A stretch of 8,846 nucleotides of DNA from an uncultured Erysipelotrichaceae bacterium (GTDB lineage: Bacteria > Bacillota_I > Bacilli_A > RFN20 > CAG-288). Position 1 is the first letter of the stretch; each line of letters starts with the position of its first letter. The notes under the pieces are model-generated. The model was not told where the DNA came from and searched no databases. It was given only the letters and a program-made list of their open reading frames with translations. Made by a program: the position numbers and the translations under genes. This document shows positions 7,016 through 8,846 of this stretch, one piece after another. The stretch spans positions 1-8,846 of the forward strand of contig CACXYG010000045.1 in the NCBI GenBank assembly GCA_902771745.1, given 5' to 3'.

Positions 7016-7747
7016 TTATCTTCTACGAGAGGAGTTGATCTCACTTAAGAAGACAGCGCAAGCAATCGCGGCATTGAGTGCTTTTACTTTTCCTGGAAGA
7101 GGAATAGAGGCGATGAAATCAGAGTTTTCTCTGACCAGACGAGAGACACCGAAACCTTCGGAACCGATGATCAAACAGATTTTACCTTTGTAATCGATGC
7201 GGTCATAGACGTCCGTACCTTCGCCTGCGGCAGCGACAATCCAATAACCATTCTTCTTTAAGGTATCGATGGTCTGATTGAGATTGGTCACCTGAGCAAT
7301 CGGGACAACTTCTTCACCACCCGTAGCAATCTTGGAGACTGTTCCTGTCACCTGGACTTGTCTGTTCTTACCGATGATGATCGCGTCGACATCAAAGGCG
7401 CAACTAGAACGGATGATGGAGCCAAAGTTGACGGGGTCTTCAAGACCATCGAGCATGACGATGGTGGAGTTCTGTTTGTCCTTGACCATATCGAGAATCG
7501 ACTCTAATGGGGTGTACTTGAACTCAGGAAGAGAGGCGGCCACACCCTGGTGATTCATGTTGTTGGTCAGATGGGCTAACTCTTTGTTGGAGAGCATCTT
7601 GACAGGGACTTTGTTCTTTTGAGCAAGGGCTAAAATCTCTTTGTCAGGATGATCGGCGTTCAAGAAGACATGAACGGCTTTGCGATTGCCAGTCAGTGCG
7701 TTTTTAACCGGTATTTTTCCGTAGACGAGGTTCGTTTTGCTATCCAT
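7016..7747 (-). CDS. rlmB: 23S rRNA (guanosine-2'-O-)-methyltransferase, TrmH/SpoU family
   Basis: 243 residues, the normal RlmB length. Residues about 5-75 form the L30e-like RNA-binding domain (VYGKIPVKNAL, then NHQGVAA at 65-71). Residues about 95-238 form the knotted SpoU methyltransferase domain: motif 1 LDGLEDPVNFGSIIRSS (99-115) with the conserved Asn107 and Arg113, motif 2 IIGSEGFGVSRL (193-204), and motif 3 IPLPGKVKALNAAIA (215-229). The family uses SAM to methylate the 2'-OH of G2251 (E. coli numbering) in the peptidyl-transferase P loop. In motif 3 the usual SLN(V/A)S reads ALNAA, so two commonly conserved Ser are Ala. ATG 7747 has AAGGAG (7754-7759) six bases upstream. The gene is divergent from dnaE and precedes the sigma gene, as in the Bacillus yacO locus. 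No clear terminator follows it, so read-through into the sigma gene is possible. Confidence 0.93.
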   Translation of the reverse strand: MDSKTNLVYGKIPVKNALTGNRKAVHVFLNADHPDKEILALAQKNKVPVKMLSNKELAHLTNNMNHQGVAASLPEFKYTPLESILDMVKDKQNSTIVMLDGLEDPVNFGSIIRSSCAFDVDAIIIGKNRQVQVTGTVSKIATGGEEVVPIAQVTNLNQTIDTLKKNGYWIVAAAGEGTDVYDRIDYKGKICLIIGSEGFGVSRLVRENSDFIASIPLPGKVKALNAAIACAVFLSEINSSRRR

Positions 7748-7776
7748 ATTTATCTCCTTGTGATTGTGAATAGTGG

Positions 7777-7812
7777 ATTTACATTCCCACTTATATGTAA
7801 ATATTTTTTACA
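7777..7812. promoter_or_regulatory. Triple TTTACA/TGTAAA motif in the rlmB upstream region
   Basis: TTTACA (7778-7783), TGTAAA (7796-7801) and TTTACA (7807-7812) alternate in orientation. The first two extend to a perfect 8-bp dyad ATTTACAT (7777-7784) and ATGTAAAT (7795-7802). The middle copy can pair with either neighbour. It sits in the rlmB-dnaE divergent gap, in the rlmB leader or promoter zone: a possible operator or alternative-hairpin leader. No known regulator site is recognised. Confidence 0.35.
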
Positions 7813-7888
7813 CTTTATGCATGAATGTCATATCAATTTTTCTTTGTCTTTCCGACTCGAAAAACGTCTATGATTCATGGTTATAGTT

Positions 7889-7894
7889 TATAAT
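7889..7894 (+). promoter_or_regulatory. -10 box of dnaE, placed for a leaderless transcript
   Basis: Perfect TATAAT with six bases (ATATCT) between it and ATG 7901, so the expected transcription start is the A of the start codon. No convincing -35 (GTCTAT at 17-base spacing) and no extended TG are present. No Shine-Dalgarno sequence lies before ATG 7901, in contrast to rlmB, the sigma gene and the lipoprotein. Confidence 0.45.
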
Positions 7895-7900
7895 ATATCT

Positions 7901-8846
7901 ATGTTCTATCAATTACAAACAAAAACAAGTTTTAACTTTTATCAATCCAGCGTATTAATTGATGACTATGCTTCTAGAGCAAATGAACTTCACTATGGTG
8001 GTATTGCGATAACCGATAGTAATCTTTATGGTTATCCAGCCTTGAGTCAGGCCTGTGAGAAATATCATTTAAAACCGATTTATGGTTTTCATATTTCTTT
8101 GGATTGCTCTTGTGATTTTTCCTTGGAAGCAAATCTTTATGTCTTAAATGAACAAGGTTATCTCAACTTATGTAAGCTTCTTGCAGAAAAGAAAGAAACC
8201 TATTCTTTACCACTACTTAGCAAATATCATGAAGGCTTAGCCTTGATTGTAAATACTGATCCTGATTATTATCACGATAACTTCCTTACCATGTTATCGA
8301 AAGACTTTTTAGCCTATAAGAAAGTCTTCCAGGATAACTTCTATTTTGGTATCTCTTTATATTCTTTAGATGACCAGAATGAAGTCACTGTTCTTTATGA
8401 ATACTGTAAATCTTATGACTACAACACCATCGCTTTTCCTAAATGTGAGTATGTCAGAAAGACCGATGCCTATAAAAAGAATCTCCTGATGGTCTGTAAA
8501 AACTTTGATCCCGATAAAGATAATATTCCTCAACTTGAAGAGACCGGTCCATATTTCCTGCTTTCCGAAAAAGCTTTAGCTTCCATCTATCGTCAAGAAG
8601 ATATCAAGGCGACTGAAGACTTCTATCACAAGATCGACTTCACCTTCTTTAAGAAAAGAGGTCATTTAGTCACCTATAAAAATGAAGATGAACAGTTAAA
8701 AGAAGATTCCATCAAAGGCTTACTAGCCAAACTACATCTGACCTCTTTACCAAAAGAGTATGAAGAACGCTTGAATTATGAACTCAGTGTCATCAAGAAC
8801 ATGCATTTTTCCTCCTACTTCTTAATTGTTGATGACTATGTTCGTT
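7901..8846 (+). CDS. dnaE: DNA polymerase III alpha subunit, N-terminal part (3' end missing)
   Basis: 315 complete codons are open to the right edge without a stop or frameshift; the full protein would be about 1000-1100 residues. The visible part is the PHP domain and the start of the polymerase core. Conserved stretches include the N-terminus FYQLQTKTSF, AITDSNLYGYPAL (36-48), ACEKYHLKPIYG (51-62), and near the edge LPKEYEERLNYELSVI and SSYFLIVDDYV, matching the RL..EL.VI..M.F..YFLIV signature of DnaE. In low-GC Gram-positives DnaE extends primers and works with PolC. Metal-binding residues of the PHP site are replaced (Gln4, Lys8, Asn41, Glu183 at the usual His positions), so a phosphatase/proofreading role is unlikely. 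ATG 7901 gives exactly the family N-terminus; an in-frame ATG at 7877 would add 8 residues and has no ribosome binding site. The gene is divergent from rlmB. Assignment as DnaE rather than PolC is firm because no exonuclease or OB domain precedes the PHP. Confidence 0.92.
   Translation, partial: MFYQLQTKTSFNFYQSSVLIDDYASRANELHYGGIAITDSNLYGYPALSQACEKYHLKPIYGFHISLDCSCDFSLEANLYVLNEQGYLNLCKLLAEKKETYSLPLLSKYHEGLALIVNTDPDYYHDNFLTMLSKDFLAYKKVFQDNFYFGISLYSLDDQNEVTVLYEYCKSYDYNTIAFPKCEYVRKTDAYKKNLLMVCKNFDPDKDNIPQLEETGPYFLLSEKALASIYRQEDIKATEDFYHKIDFTFFKKRGHLVTYKNEDEQLKEDSIKGLLAKLHLTSLPKEYEERLNYELSVIKNMHFSSYFLIVDDYVR

Noticed and set aside
7332..7873. Plus-strand open frames 7332-7553 and 7649-7873
   Set aside because: The first is antisense to rlmB; the second spans the rlmB start and the intergenic gap with no ribosome binding site.
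7877..7900. Alternative dnaE start at ATG 7877
   Set aside because: It would add eight residues not expected in the family, lacks a ribosome binding site, and would lie upstream of the -10 box and its predicted transcription start.

Overview
The window looks like chromosomal DNA of a low-GC Gram-positive bacterium, probably a gut-type member of the Bacilli (Erysipelotrichia or a related uncultured lineage). The signs are AT-leaning coding sequence, AGGAG-type ribosome binding sites, a Gram-positive lipoprotein signal, Ser-rich surface linkers, and a rlmB to SigH-like sigma factor order that matches the Bacillus cysS-mrnC-rlmB-rae1-sigH locus. TGA serves as a normal stop (glycosyltransferase gene) and TGG encodes Trp, so the code is standard code 11, not the Mycoplasma code. 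I see no mobile element, CRISPR array, tRNA or rRNA. The lineage is an inference from sequence style, not from a database match.

Layout. Bases 1-1655 (+) hold the 3' part of a secreted or surface metallophosphoesterase/5'-nucleotidase that follows a Ser-rich linker; it ends at a strong intrinsic terminator. Bases 1794-4220 (+) encode an 808-residue lipoprotein of unknown function with an acidic Ser/Glu linker, also followed by a clear terminator. A second hairpin, 4267-4303, ends the convergent minus-strand transcript. On the minus strand, read from right to left, come rlmB (7747-7016), a 209-base gap with an unusual inverted repeat, a SigH-like sigma factor (6806-6090), a family 2 glycosyltransferase (6057-5152) and nnrD (5168-4308). 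The last two genes overlap by 17 bases. Divergent from rlmB, starting at 7901 (+) and running off the right edge, is the N-terminal third of DNA polymerase III alpha (dnaE), which the six-frame listing misses because it is open at the edge.

How the parts relate. The left side is cell-surface biology: nucleotide scavenging plus an uncharacterised lipoprotein. The minus-strand block is a housekeeping/regulatory run: 23S rRNA methylation, an alternative sigma factor, a sugar transferase, and repair of damaged NAD(P)H. The right side is replication. The most notable points are (1) a dnaE start codon lying exactly where transcription from a perfect TATAAT should begin, with no ribosome binding site, suggesting a leaderless mRNA; (2) a perfect 12-bp inverted repeat enclosing 42 bases between rlmB and the sigma gene, where Bacillus has rae1; (3) a DnaE PHP domain with its metal-binding residues replaced; (4) the large orphan lipoprotein. 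None of these amounts to a demonstrated new system.
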